From: Dipteris shenzhenensis
Lineage: Eukaryota > Polypodiophyta > Polypodiopsida > Gleicheniales
Assembly: GCA_047967505.1 (NCBI GenBank)
Contig: CM106541.1
Strand: one strand, 5' to 3'
Length of the DNA stretch: 64,000 nucleotides
The first letter of the stretch is position 1, and each line of letters begins with the position of its first letter. Below the pieces are notes generated by a model. That model saw only the letters and a program-made list of their open reading frames with translations. It was not told the origin of the DNA and ran no database searches. Below are positions 1 to 10,870 of this stretch, piece by piece. A program made the position numbers and the translations under genes.

Positions 1-32
1 TCTGTCTGAAATGTTCGACTTTTATTTGGCAG

Positions 33-131
33 CTTGATTATGCAGCAAGGAGCAAGAGTGTAGCGCATGTAGAGAAGTATTACACCGAAACATTCTCCGC
101 CCTCAAAGACGTCCTCGCCAAGCTTGGCTAA
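33..131 (+). CDS. psb27: psb27-like photosystem II assembly protein, last exon (partial)
   Basis: The 33 codons read in one frame to a TAA. The peptide begins LDYAARSKS and ends EKYYTETFSALKDVLAKLG, which I recognise as the C-terminal helix of plant Psb27-H1, a thylakoid-lumen protein that binds CP43 during assembly and repair of photosystem II. The exon is preceded by a pyrimidine-rich stretch ending in CAG, a normal 3' splice site, and the residues read upstream of it do not fit the family, so I place the exon start at 33 (phase 0). The rest of the gene lies outside the window to the left. No frame damage is visible. Recognition is from memory of the family C-terminus; a different helical plastid protein is possible but less likely. 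Confidence 0.75.
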   Translation, partial: LDYAARSKSVAHVEKYYTETFSALKDVLAKLG

Positions 132-841
132 CTACAGTCTGTGCCAATTGCAATGTACATATATATCATTCTTGTGCTCGCTTTCAATGCATTTTGCATT
201 TCTCTATGTGGAGCATGGCTTTAAAGAACATCAGCTTTTTCATGGCATTTAGAACATCAAGCTTTTTATTTAAAAGAGTTGTGAGCTTTGAATGCATTTT
301 GCATTTACTTTAAGAACAACTTTTCATTTGAAAGTGTCGCTCCCTCCCTCGCTCCCTTGCTCTCCCTCGCTCCAGAATCTAATAGCAAGCTTACACTATG
401 TGGAGGAATGCACCTACCGCCAACTTTTTCTTCAATAAGAATGCAACTACGTCCATCTAGCTACACTAAAGGGTGCACTTCATCCTGTCAGGCCAAGAAA
501 ATCTTGTTCAAAATCCCACCATATCTTGTAAGTTTTTCCCAAAGTGGGCACCTTAGCATCAAAATCCCTTAATGCAAACATGAAAGGTTAACTCACAACA
601 ACTTTCATCTTCCACTCCTTTCCAAAATATTGTGTTTGTAATCATAGCCTTCACATCCCAAAGATTTATTTTGTTCTCTTGTTCTCTAAATTTAAACCTC
701 TTTCCCAAGTTATATAATCTTGTGAGTGGGATGTATCTATGATGGCATCTCGATTCTCTAAGATGGATTCCATTGTATAGAAATCAATAACTCTACAATG
801 TATTTGCCAATTTGGATCTCACCACTTTTTTTTAAAGACTT
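132..841. other. Downstream flank of psb27, no gene seen
   Basis: This should hold the psb27 3' UTR and intergenic DNA. A roughly 20-bp phrase (GCTTT.AATGCATTTTGCATTT) occurs twice, near 180 and near 285, as does a phrase around AAAGAACATCA / TAGAACATCAAGC, so the stretch has a small local duplication. The short ORF in the region is low in complexity and has no recognisable domain. Confidence 0.4.
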
Positions 842-1135
842 CTAGAGGGCTTCTCCTTTGGGAGAGACAATCATCACATTGGTGAGAGAGCAATGAGCTA
901 TATCGATCCATCCTTTAGAAACAAATGTATAGCCTATTGAAGCTAGATCATTAATTATGGATTCCTTCAATTTGTTTTGCATATCCTTATACGCAACCTC
1001 TAACAATGTGGTGCACATGGCATAATAGGATGGAATTATAGATTTTTCACCATGATTGCAAGGATCTATGCCATGAAGGATAATGAAGAATATTAAATGA
1101 TAACCTAGAGCAGCATACGATGTTTGCAACATCAA
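842..1135 (-). pseudogene. hAT-like transposase fragment (DUF659 region)
   Basis: The minus-strand reading of about 97 codons contains PSYYAMCTTLLEVAYKDMQ followed by GYTFVSKGWIDIAHCSLTN and VMIVSPKGEAL. This matches the order and spacing of the DUF659 domain of plant hAT-family transposases (PSY..LR..LL, then DGWTD...LINFLV.SP.G). The D of the usual SDGW is K here and the frame stops directly after SPKGEAL, where the domain normally continues. No zinc-finger N terminus or dimerisation C terminus is found nearby, so this is a decayed fragment. The call rests on pattern memory, not a search. Confidence 0.5.
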
Positions 1136-1816
1136 CTTGGATATTTTGAAGTTCAGTACCTCTCAAGGCTTCTATGATTGTTGGTTGCCTATTTTGAGTA
1201 GTAGAAGAGACTCAGTAGAAGTTTAATGATCAAGATTCTTGGTGCTTTCCCCCAATATCTCCCTTGTGATATTAGGGAGGTTTTTAGTACGTATTTTTTG
1301 AATTAAATATGTTTAAAATGCAAAAAAACATGTCTTTTCTAGTCAGTCATTGCAAATTGGTTGACTAGATCACTCTTGCACAGTGAACATATATACCAAG
1401 CTATATAAAAAAAATACACTGTGTGGTTTAAGGGCACATCACGTGGTTTTCCTATACACCACATGATATTTTGACATATGTATGCATAGCACTTGGAGAT
1501 TTTTTAGTTCCCTTTTAGACACATGCACTATTATGAAAATAAGGCAAGGAGGGGGAGGCAAGGAGACGAGGAGGCCTTAGGAGACACAACACAGTATATT
1601 CAAGATATTGTACACTTTTGTGGTTAATAACTTGTTCTTGTATGCTTAATAACTTTTCTTTGTATGCTTTTGTTGTCCAGCTAGTCTCCTCAAGCCTCAT
1701 CATCTCGTCAAGTGCAGCTTCAATTAGCAGCATCATGATCAAGCTATTGAAGTAAAGCTGGGACTTAATTGACCTTGTAAGTCTATTCTATGCCATTCGA
1801 TGACTTCTTTTTTTAA
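1136..1816. other. Intergenic, no gene seen
   Basis: AT-rich sequence without a credible reading frame. A minus-strand ORF at 1515-1742 is low in complexity and lacks recognisable motifs, so I leave it out. Confidence 0.3.
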
Positions 1817-2479
1817 ATGCATTTGTGTCACATTGGCAGGATGGTAAAAATAAAAACTTTTGAGAGGAGGGGGAGAGGTGGAAGAGGAGAACGAGGAGGC
1901 ATGAGAAGTGGAAGGACAAGTAGCAAGAGAAGTTCGCAAGTGGAATCTACACCAAATTTAGAGTTTCAAAAAGAGGTTGAAATTGGAGTTAAAGAGGATA
2001 AGGAGATGGAAGACTTTGAAGACACTACTATAATTGTGGAGGAATCTTCTAAGAAGAGAAAGAAAGAGGATAAACAACTGGATGAGGAGTTTGAGCAAGA
2101 GTTTCCTGCTGCACTTGATATTGGCTAGGGGAAGGATGTTATTGAATCTCTTGCAATCAATCCTGGAAAGATTGCTCCCTTGATCCCATTATGTCATTGT
2201 GTTGTAAACACAAGAGTGAGAGGCCTACGAACTGATATGGATAGCCTAAAGCAAGCTCTAGAGGCAGAAAAATATATTCAACAAATTGGAATGTTTATTT
2301 TATCTACAACACTTTCGGATGGTGTTTCACAAGAGGTGACAGATGAAATTAAACAATCATGGGATTCTTATTGGAGGGATGTAAATGCAGAATTTGAGGC
2401 ACAAATTGTTGATGGTCCATCAAACAAATGCACGTGTGATAAGAGCATGCCGATGCATAGTCTTTATACTCATGTATGA
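1817..2479 (+). pseudogene. Unrecognised coding remnant with one in-frame stop
   Basis: One frame stays open for about 220 codons apart from a single TAG at 2126-2128. The product has a basic Arg/Gly-rich start (RRGRGGRGERGG), a charged Lys/Glu segment (SSKKRKKEDKQLDEEFEQEF) and a helical second half (LRTDMDSLKQALEAEKYIQQ, then DEIKQSWDSYWRDV). A good 3' splice site (CATTGGCAG) lies at about 1841, so the first part may be intron and the exon may start there. The reading ends inside the first unit of a tandem repeat. The charge pattern suggests a nuclear or nucleic-acid-binding protein, but I do not recognise the family. It could be the second ORF of a DNA transposon. Confidence 0.3.
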
Positions 2480-3056
2480 GACATGAAAAACGAGAACATA
2501 CATGTGCCCAACCATGCAAACAGTGTATGATGGACATGATACTTTGCACAGGCCTTAAAATAAATAGGTTTAAGATGTGTGCTAAGTATCATACCGATCA
2601 AACAAATACACATGTGATAGAAATAGATCGATGTGTATTATTTTATAAAAAGTGTGCCCAACTATGCAAACATTGTCTAATGGACATGAAACTTTGCATG
2701 GGACTTTAAGTGAATAGGTTTAAGGTGTGTGCAAAGTATTGAACCCATCAAACATATGCACATGCGGTAGTAGCACGTCGATGTGTATTTTTTCATACTC
2801 ATGTATGAGACATGGTGAAAAAATAAGGACATATGCCTGCCCAACCATGGAAACACTATCCGATGGTCATGAAACTTTTCATGGAACTTAAATTGAATAG
2901 TTTTAAGGCATGTGCAAATAATTATACCCATCAAACATATGCATATGTGATAGGAGCATGCCAATGCATATTTTTCCATACTCATGTATGAGACATGGTG
3001 ACAAACAAAAACATATGTGTGCCCAACCATGCAAACAGTGTTTCATAACCATGTTG
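2468..3056. repeat. Tandem repeat, period about 150-185 bp, ~3.5 copies
   Basis: Units beginning near 2468, 2648, 2800 and 2981 share CTCATGTATGAGACATG, CCCAACCATGCAAACA, TGGACATGA.ACTTTGCATG and CATCAAACATATGCA. The copies differ by many substitutions and small indels, so the array is old. The last unit fuses at about 3040 with the next satellite through the shared phrase TTTCATAACCATGTT. Confidence 0.7.
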
Positions 3057-4110
3057 GGCATTGATGGTTGAAAGATAATGAAACTTGGTAGGACTCTTAT
3101 ACATGATGAAATAAAGCTTTTAAATAGGTGTTATTCCATTTGTAGTAGCATAGCATATTGTTTTAGGGTAGATAATTCCTTTTCTGTCGCACCATGAGTT
3201 GAAATATGTTTGATAGGGTAAGGTCAAATTCATGGCCCTATAGCTCGGAATGAATTGAGACTTGGTATTCCTCTCAACGCATTCTACCAATAACCATACC
3301 AAGTCTTCTACCATAAATAGGTCTATATATGCCTTTTTGTTTAAAAAATCCCCATCGTGCACACTACAACACATAAGGGTCACCAACATTGGTTTTTCAT
3401 AACCATGTAGAAGACAAAACTTTGTAAGATGATGGAATTAAGATTTTGTCTAGGCTTTATTGCATTTGGAGTAGCAAAGCATATTGTTTTAGGGTAGATA
3501 ACCTTTTCTTTGCCACATTGTGATGAGAAATATTTTTCTTAGGGTAAAGTAAAATCCATGGCTCTTATTCCTTGTAATGGACTGTGAATTGGTATTCTTC
3601 TCATTCATATTATACCAAAGCATCATATCAACTTTTGTCCCATAAATAGGTCTATACATGGCCTTTTGTTTTAAAGAACCTTGTCGCACACACTAGAGCA
3701 CGTGTGGGTCACCAACGTTGGTTTTTCATAACCATATTGGACATCGATACTTGAAACACTATGAAAATTCATAGGATTCTAATACATGATGGAATAGAGA
3801 TTATGTCTAAGCTTTATTTCATTTCGAGTAGTGGAATTTTGGGGAAATGAAATAAAAGAAGGGTTGCCAATTGGTTAACGATAGACAACCTTTCTTTTGC
3901 CACACCATGAGCTGAAACATTTTTGACAGGGTAAGTTCAAATCCATTTTCATATATCTCGTAATGTATTAAGAATTGGTATGAATCTCAATAAAATTTTA
4001 CCCAAGCCCCATACCAAATCTTGTCCCATAAATAGATCTATTCATGCCTTTTTATTTTACAAATCCCCGTTGCGCACACTACAACATGTGAGGGTCACGA
4101 ATGTTGGTTT
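3041..4110. repeat. ~350-bp satellite, left part (3 monomers)
   Basis: Monomers start at about 3041, 3391 and 3720, each with GGTTTTTCATAACCATG, then a GATGG.CGAAAG.TGATGAAACTTGG.A box, GTAGCATAGCATATTGTTTTAGGGTAGATAA, and CCCATAAATAGGTCTATACATG near the end. Spacing runs 320-385 bp because of indels. The same monomers resume at 9655, directly after the retrotransposon that split the array. Confidence 0.8.
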
Positions 4111-4842
4111 TGTAAGAAAATAATTCAACGTCTATGCTCAACAGATAACAGGATCGAGACAGGATCTCGTACGCAAGAGAGAAAACAAGATAGTATGGAG
4201 AATCAAAAATTTGATTACTGTAGAACTAATACAATAGATGGCACTGCCTCCCAACCGTGCGCTCCTGTGAAAGAAGCTTCGATGGCATGCTGGAAATAGT
4301 AGAAGAGAGAGGCTAAATGCTAAGGAATAAGGGCAACTGTAGCCAGTGATGAAATGGGCTTCACGGGCTTGCTCTTATATAGCCACCAGTAGGCTCAATT
4401 GGGTGGCCGATCCAGTCCACCCAAAACGGTCGACTGGGGGTCGGTCCCAAAATAGGCCACTGACCATACAATAGATCCAGTGCGCATAACAGAGCAACTA
4501 ACCTACAGTCTTCGTTTGGCCCACAGCCATCCGGGATCATTTGAGGCTCCAAACGGGCCCCGCAACCCGAGAGTGGGCTGCCCCAAGAAATGCTCCATCT
4601 ACCCTTAGTGCGATCAGTCAAGGGATGCCTTCCCGCACTTGCATGTAGCCTAGTTGACGGTGTGCCAACTCTATCTGAAGCCGTCCAGCCATCAGGCCAC
4701 ACATGACCCCCATCTGGTGTCCAAACCAAGACCTACCATATAACCAAGCTACTCAAATGCCTTCTTCTCATATGGGGGGCTTACACGTAGAGTTAGCTGG
4801 TTCTCGTGTAGTTACATGAGAGTGGAGCATTCATATCTATCA
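4111..4842 (-). repeat. 3' LTR of copia-A
   Basis: This 732-bp repeat pairs with 8923-9654. In element orientation it begins with TG and ends with CA next to the GGTTT target copy. A TATA-like CTATATAAGAG, read on the minus strand, lies near 4373-4383. It carries an extra GAGACAGGATC-like duplication and lacks about 11 bp present in its partner. Confidence 0.93.
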
Positions 4843-4852
4843 CCCCCCCTCA
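4843..4852 (-). other. Polypurine tract of copia-A
   Basis: On the minus strand a G-run (GAGGGGGGG) sits directly before the 3' LTR, where copia elements prime plus-strand synthesis. Confidence 0.8.
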
Positions 4853-4859
4853 ATGTCCA

Positions 4860-6650
4860 CCCACAAGTGAACTTACTTTTTGGCCCAATGCCAAGTCGAC
4901 GATGAAGATGCCTCTCCAGCAAGTCTCTTCTAAGAGCCTTCGTGAAGATGTCCGCAGCATTCTCTGTAGTCAGACAGTACACCAAGTCGACCTCTCCATC
5001 CATGATCAGCGCGCATACAAAGTGATATTGAATCTCAATGTGTTTTGTGCGAGCATGGAACACTGGGTTCTTTGCAATCGCCATGCAACTTTGATTGTCA
5101 CATGATAACTGTGTAGGCTTGTTTTGCACTGCACCCATGTCTCCCAAAATCCTCCTCAACCACACTGCTTTGCAAGAAGCAAAGCATGCAAATTTGTACT
5201 CGGCCTCGGTAGAAGAAAGAGCAACTGTGGGTTGCTTCTTGCTGACCCATGACACAACTCCAGATACAAGTGAGAAATAGTACCCTGTCACTGATCTCCT
5301 GCTGTCCACATCTCCTACCCAATCCGAGTCACAGAATCCAATCAAGATGTTGCCCTTGGTATAGATGATGCCATAATCAAGTGTGCCTTTGATGTATTTC
5401 AGCACCTGCATCCCTACCCTCTAATGGTTCTCTCGGGGCTTATTGGAAAACCTGCTAAGTACACCAGTCGCAAAACTGATGTCCGATTGTGTGTTGCACA
5501 GGTAGATCAAGCTACCCACAAGCCTTCTGTACTTCACTTCATCCACCAGTGGTGATGAATCCTCGCTTGAGAGCTTTGCATCAACCTCCATAGGGGTACC
5601 AACTGTTTTGCACTCAGCCATGCCAAATGCCTTCAGTATCTCTCTAGCATACTTCAACTGTGAAATGAAGATCTGTTTCGGCTCCTGCCAAACTTCAATC
5701 CCCAAATAAAAATGCATCAGTCTGAGATCTGTCATTTCAAACTCTCTTCCTAGCAAATGCTTCGTCTACGAGATCTTCTCTTCATGGTTCCCTGTTATGA
5801 CAAGGTCATCCACATAAAGGACCACGATCATACACCTGCCTCCTTCTCTGAAGATATACAAATTTGCATCAGATGGGCTCCTCGTGAACCCATTTTGTAG
5901 AAAGTAGGCATCAATTCACTGGTACCATGCTCGTGGGGCCTGTTTCAGCCCGTAAAGTGCCTTCTTTAGTTTGAAGACCTTACCTTTTGAACCGAGGATC
6001 TCAAAACCTGGTGGTTGTTCCACGTATACCTCCTCCTTGAGATCTCCATTCAGAAAGGTGGATTTCACATCCATCTGAAACATGGGCCAAGTTCCCTGGG
6101 TAGCTAAAGCCAAAACACTGCGAATTGTGGTTAGTCGAGCTGTGGGAGCAAAAGTATCTTGATAATCAAAACCATGTACCTGTGCAAATCCTTTTGCCAT
6201 GAGCCGAGAGCCTTGTAATTATCCAACGTGCCATCGGACTTGTACTTGGTCTTGTACACCCACTTGGTTCCGATTACCTTGTGTTTTGGTGGTCGATCTA
6301 CAAGGTCCCAAGTGTTGTTCTTCATGATGGAGCCATACTCCGACTGCATAGCCTCCATCCACTTATCATCGCCCTGTGCCTCTTCAAGACACTTGGGTTC
6401 ATTAGCACGGATCACTTCTGTCATCAAAGCATAGTTGACCAAGTTTTCCTGCGCCCTTCTTTGCTCCTCTAATCTTTTGGACGGGCGGTGTTCGGATGGT
6501 TCCTCCTCAATGGCTGGAGGTTCTCTGCCATCCAAAAGTTGCTTTACCCACTTCGAGAATGGCCATTGCCATTGTGGTTCTACAGGCTCTTCTTCATCTT
6601 CTTTGTCTTGAATCCTCCCAAGCACCATTGGGGGAGTTCGGTCTACTGTT
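4860..6650 (-). pseudogene. copia-A reverse transcriptase and RNase H (decayed)
   Basis: Reading from high to low coordinates, the RT starts in the region of NTWDLVDRPPKHKVIGTKWV and runs through [20 protein letters not shown] and [14 protein letters not shown]. The YVDD box is preserved near 5800-5815 in a stretch interrupted by stops. RNase H follows with GFCDSDWVGD, ALSSTEAEY and SCDNQSCMAIAKN, so its acidic residues are still present. Frame breaks fall near 6150-6200, 5915, 5760 and 5415. In life this would copy the RNA template to cDNA inside the particle. This copy is dead. Confidence 0.9.
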
Positions 6651-7800
6651 GGTGGCGGTACTGGATGGATATCCTGGTCCTAGTTGTCTAGGAAGGAAGC
6701 ATCCTCCTTCAATTGATGCAGCTGTCCTGAGAAGACCACATCGCGACTTACAATTACCTTCTTAGTAACAGGGTTATAGAGATGGTAACCCTTTGCCTCT
6801 TCACTGTAGCCTAAGAAAATACACTTCTAGCTCTTCGGTTCCCATTTGGTCCTTGTAGCATCTGGGACATGCACAAAACAGTCACATCCAAAAACTTTGA
6901 AATGTGCAGCTTAAGGTTTCTTACCAGAAAAGGCTTGCAGTGGAGTCATCCCATTCACGACCTTTGTGTAGCTACGATTAAGGATGTAAACTGCAATGTT
7001 ACATGCTTCAGCCTAGAAAGCCTTTGGCAAATCTTTCCCTTTCATCATACTCCAGCCCATTTTGCAGATGACGCGCATCTTGTATGATGTATGTGGTGAT
7101 GTATATGGCAGGGGTTTCTGCCTCTTGATTCCATGACTTTTGCAGTAACTTTTGAATTCAGTTGATGTGAACTCTCCACCTATGTCTGATCTCAGCTTCT
7201 TCACCTTCCTCCCCGATTCTTTCTCGACCATTACATGCCATTCCTTGAACCTACTGAAAGCCTCATCTTTCGTCTTCAGGAAGTATATCCATATCCTTCT
7301 ACTGTAGTCGTCGATCAGCATCATGAAGTAGAAGGAACCACCCAAAGCTTCCATCTCTATCTTTCTGCAGAGATCCATCTGAACAAGCTCTAGAGGAGCC
7401 TTTTCCCCACTGGCCTCTTTAGGAAAGGGCTGCCGATGCTGCTTGCCCATCATGCAAGCTTCACATACATCGAGCAGATTTGAAATTTCTGGTAGGTCTG
7501 CAATCATTCCACTTTTATGCATCTCCTTCAAAGAACTAAGGTTTAGATGACCAAACCTCTCATGCCATAGCTTAGTGTTCTTCACATCCACTCGAGCACT
7601 GAAAGCTAAGAATTCGTAAATGTTGTTGCGCCGTGTACCTTTACCAACGACCTTTCCTTGAAAATCCAAGATCTGTGCACCATTCTTATCGAATTGAACT
7701 TTGAGGTCCTGATCCATGATCGCAGAAACGGACAACAAGTTCCTCTTGATATTTGGCACATAAAGAACATCGGACAACTATTTTACAACTCCATCTGACT
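6651..7800 (-). pseudogene. copia-A integrase (decayed, catalytic core broken)
   Basis: The zinc-binding HHCC part is visible (WHERFGHLNLSSLKEMH ... CEACMMGKQHR), followed by the core with QMDLCRKIE (first Asp) and LRSDIGGEFTSTEF (second Asp). Where the family has PQQNGVAE this copy reads YTSPHTSYKMRV, so the stretch with the catalytic Glu has been lost. The C-terminal part (QAFSGKKP-like and FLGYSEEAKGYRLYNPVTKK-like pieces) continues toward 6700 with breaks. Confidence 0.85.
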
Positions 7801-7894
7801 TGAGAGCAATCGTACCTTTTCCTTTTGCTGGACATTTTGCATCATTACCGACTGCTACCATGATGTCATTCCCTACTAGCTGTAGAGAGGTATA

Positions 7895-8852
7895 CTAATC
7901 CTTCCGACTGGTCATGTGGCGTGATGCACCACTGTCAATGATCCAAGGTTCATCTGCAGGTACATGAACTACCTCCATGCAAATCTCCTCAATTGCTATG
8001 AACAGCTCTATAGCTACTGCCTGTGCGTTGTTGCTGGACTCTTTCTTTACTCCATTCTTCTCATCTGCAATCTTCTTTCGGCACTCATTCTGCTTGTGCC
8101 CTGTCTTGTTGCAATAGAAGCACTTGATCTTCTTCTTTCTCTTTTTATCATCAGAAGAAGATGGGTTACCAGAGTCCTTACCCTTACCTTTCTTTGATCC
8201 GGTCCAGAAAGCTGAATCTTCTCCAGTCCTTGTCTTTTGACGCATCTCCTCCTCCAAAAGCATCGCACTGAAATCGTCAAAGTTGAGGGGCAGATTTTTG
8301 TTCTACGTATTCAGCGCTGTAACAAGACCATCGTACTTTGGTGGGAGAATCCATATGCACCTTCGTGCTAGATTCTCACTGGTAATGGTGATGCCAATCG
8401 CAGTCATCTGATCACGCAGATTCTTCACCGTAGTGATGAACTTCTCTGCCGCTTCAAACTCAGACAATTTTTTGTTCATGAGTTGAGTCTCCATATTCTA
8501 AATCCGTGTCTGATTCATGGTCTCGTACTGATTTTTCAAGACCGTCCATGCCTCCTCCACTGTGGTGACATCTTGAATTAATGCCATAACAGAATAACTA
8601 ACACAGCAGACAATAGAACACAGTGCATCTACATTTCTTCTTGTCCACGCGAGAATCTCATCCGCAGTTGATACTATCTATTGTCCTGCATTGGCTGGAT
8701 CCGGGCCTCACGTCCACCCCAGTAGCAGTGTCCCAAAGCTCATATGCGCTTAGGATGGTCTTCATCTTGAACTTCTAGAGAGGATAGCTAGAGCCGTCTA
8801 AGTTTCTGCATTTTCCGAACGGTGGGATTCGCAGTCTTGTGGGATGGGTCAT
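7895..8852 (-). pseudogene. copia-A gag and protease (decayed)
   Basis: The gag start codon is at 8852-8850, 71 bases after the 5' LTR. The UBN2-type gag continues (METQLMNKKLSEFEAAEKF), then a basic linker and the zinc knuckle CFYCNKTGHKQNEC (CX2CX4HX4C). The protease active site WIIDSGASRHM lies near 7905-7940. Stops interrupt the first 100 codons (a TGG codon now reads TAG) and the region near 8300. Confidence 0.88.
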
Positions 8853-8910
8853 CTCTCACAATCTCCTCGCAAACAGAAACACACTATCAAAGCTTCTTGC
8901 TAGAGTCCAG

Positions 8911-8922
8911 GCTCTGATACCA
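8911..8922 (-). other. Primer-binding site of copia-A
   Basis: The minus strand reads TGGTATCAGAGC immediately after the 5' LTR. This is the complement of the 3' end of plant initiator tRNA-Met, the usual primer for copia reverse transcription. Confidence 0.92.
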
Positions 8923-9654
8923 TGTACGAAAATAATACAACGTCTGTGCTCAACAGATAACAAGATCTTGTACGCAAGAGAGAAAACAAGATAGTATGGA
9001 GAATCGAAAATTTGATTACTGTAGAACTGATACAATAGATGGCGCTGCCTCCCAACTATGTGCTCCTGTGAAAGAAGCTTCGATGGTGTGCTGGAAACAG
9101 TAGAAGATGGAGGCTAAATGCTAAGGAATAAGGGCTGTTGTAGCCAGTGATGAAATGGGCTTCACGGGCTTGCTCTTATATAGCCACCAGTCGTAGTCGG
9201 TTAGGCTCAATTGGGTGGCCGACCCAGTCTACCTAAAACGGTCGACTGGGGGTTGGTCTTGAAATAGGCCACCGACCATACAATAGAACCGGTGCACAAA
9301 ACAAAGCAACTATCCTACGGTCACTGTTCGGCCCACAGCCCTCTGAGATCATATGAGGCTCCAAACGGGCCCCGCAACCCAAGAGTGGGCTGCCCCGAGA
9401 AATCCTCCGTCTACCCTCAGTGTGGTCAGTCAAAGGATGCCTTCCCGCACTTGCATGTAGCCTAGTTGGCAGTGTGCCAACTCTATCTGAAGTCGTCCAG
9501 CCATCAGACCACACGTGGCCCCCATCTGGTGTCCAAACTAGGACCTACTGGATAACCGAGCTACTCAAATGCCTTCTCCTCATATGGGGGGCTTACAAGT
9601 AGAGTTAGCTAGTTCCCGCGTAGTTACATGAGAGTGGAGCATTGATATCTAACA
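8923..9654 (-). repeat. 5' LTR of copia-A (promoter LTR)
   Basis: This is the 732-bp partner of the left LTR, starting TGTTAGATATC in element orientation. A TATA-like box on the minus strand lies near 9173-9183 (CTATATAAGAG) and would drive transcription toward lower coordinates. Confidence 0.93.
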
Positions 9655-10870
9655 GGTTTTTCATAACCATGTTCGCCATCGATGGTCAAAAGAAGACAAA
9701 AGTTACTAGTAATCTTATACATGATGGCGTAAAGATTATGGCTAGGCTTTATTTCATTTGGAGTAGCATAGAATATTGTTTTAGGGTAGATAACCCTTTC
9801 TTTTGTGCATTGCGATGAGAATTTTTTTTGTTAGGATAAGGTCAAATCCATGGCTGTATATCTCATAATGGACTGATACTTGGTATAATCCTTATTAGTA
9901 TTATACCAAAGCACTATATCAAATCTTGTCCCATAAATAGGTCTATACATGGCTTTTTGTTTTAAAGAACCTCGTTGCACACACTAGAATGGTCACAACC
10001 GTTGGTTTTTAATAACCATGTTGGACACCAATGGTCAAAAGAAGATGAAACTTAGTAAGACTATAATATATGATAACATTTATAAATATTTTGGCTAGGT
10101 AACCCTTTCTTTGCCGCACTGCGAGATGAGAAATATTTTTGTTAGGGTAAGGTAAAATCCATGGCTCTATATCTCATAATGGACTGAGACTTGGTATGAT
10201 TCTCTCTAATATTATACCACAAAACCGTATCTAATCTTATCCCATAAATAGGTCTATACATGGCTTTTTATTCTAAAGAACCTCATCGCACATACTAGAA
10301 CACATGTGGGTCATCAACATTGGTTTTCAATAATTATGTTGGACATCGATGGTCGAAAGATGATGAAACTTGGTCCAACTCTAATATATGATGGTATAAA
10401 TATTTTGTCTAGGTTTTTATTTCATTTCAAGTAGCATAGCATATTGGTTTATGGTAGACAACCCTTTTTTTGCAACACTCCAGGCTGAAACATTTTTGAT
10501 AGGGTAAGTTCAAATCCATTGCTCTACATCTCGTAATGGACCAAATTGGTATGACTCTTAGTAACATGTTACCCAAGCCCCATACCAAATCTTGACCCAT
10601 AAATAGGTCTATACATGACTTTTTATTTTACAAATCCCCATCGTGCACACTACAACATGTGAGCATCACCAACGTTGGTTTTTCATAACCATGTTCGGCA
10701 TCAATGGTCAAAAGAAGACAAAGATTTGTAGGAATCTACCCTTTCACACTACGAGAGAAATATTTTTCCTAGGGTAAAGTCAAATCCATGGCTCTATATC
10801 TTGCATTGGATTGAGACTTGGTATCTTATATCCAAGCCCCATTTTATCTAATCTTATCCCTGCCTCATAG
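9655..10870. repeat. ~350-bp satellite, right part (~3.5 monomers)
   Basis: Monomers start near 9655, 10004, 10322 and 10677 with the same GGTTTTTCATAACCATG opening and CCCATAAATAGGTCTATACATG block as the array left of copia-A. The first bases (GGTTT) are the right-hand target duplication of that element. The last monomer decays into unrelated AT-rich sequence near 10,860. Confidence 0.8.

Larger units (their letters stand above)
4111..9654 (-). mobile_element. copia-A: full-length Ty1/copia LTR retrotransposon
   Basis: The element is 5,544 bp, lies on the minus strand, and is flanked by the 5-bp duplication GGTTT (4106-4110 and 9655-9659). It has TG...CA-ended LTRs (732 bp each), a primer site complementary to initiator tRNA-Met beside the 5' LTR, a purine tract beside the 3' LTR, and gag, protease, integrase, RT and RNase H in copia order. 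All genes carry stops or frameshifts and the integrase has lost its catalytic Glu region, so this copy cannot act alone. The two LTRs differ by many substitutions and by roughly 11-bp indels, so the insertion is not recent. It landed in a satellite monomer. Confidence 0.95.

Noticed and set aside
2677-3030. A 117-codon minus-strand ORF
   Set aside because: It runs through the ~170-bp tandem repeat and the peptide repeats with the DNA; there is no independent coding evidence.
2468-10870. CRISPR-like array
   Set aside because: Units are 150-385 bp, diverged, without constant short repeats and unique spacers, and the context is a plant nuclear genome.
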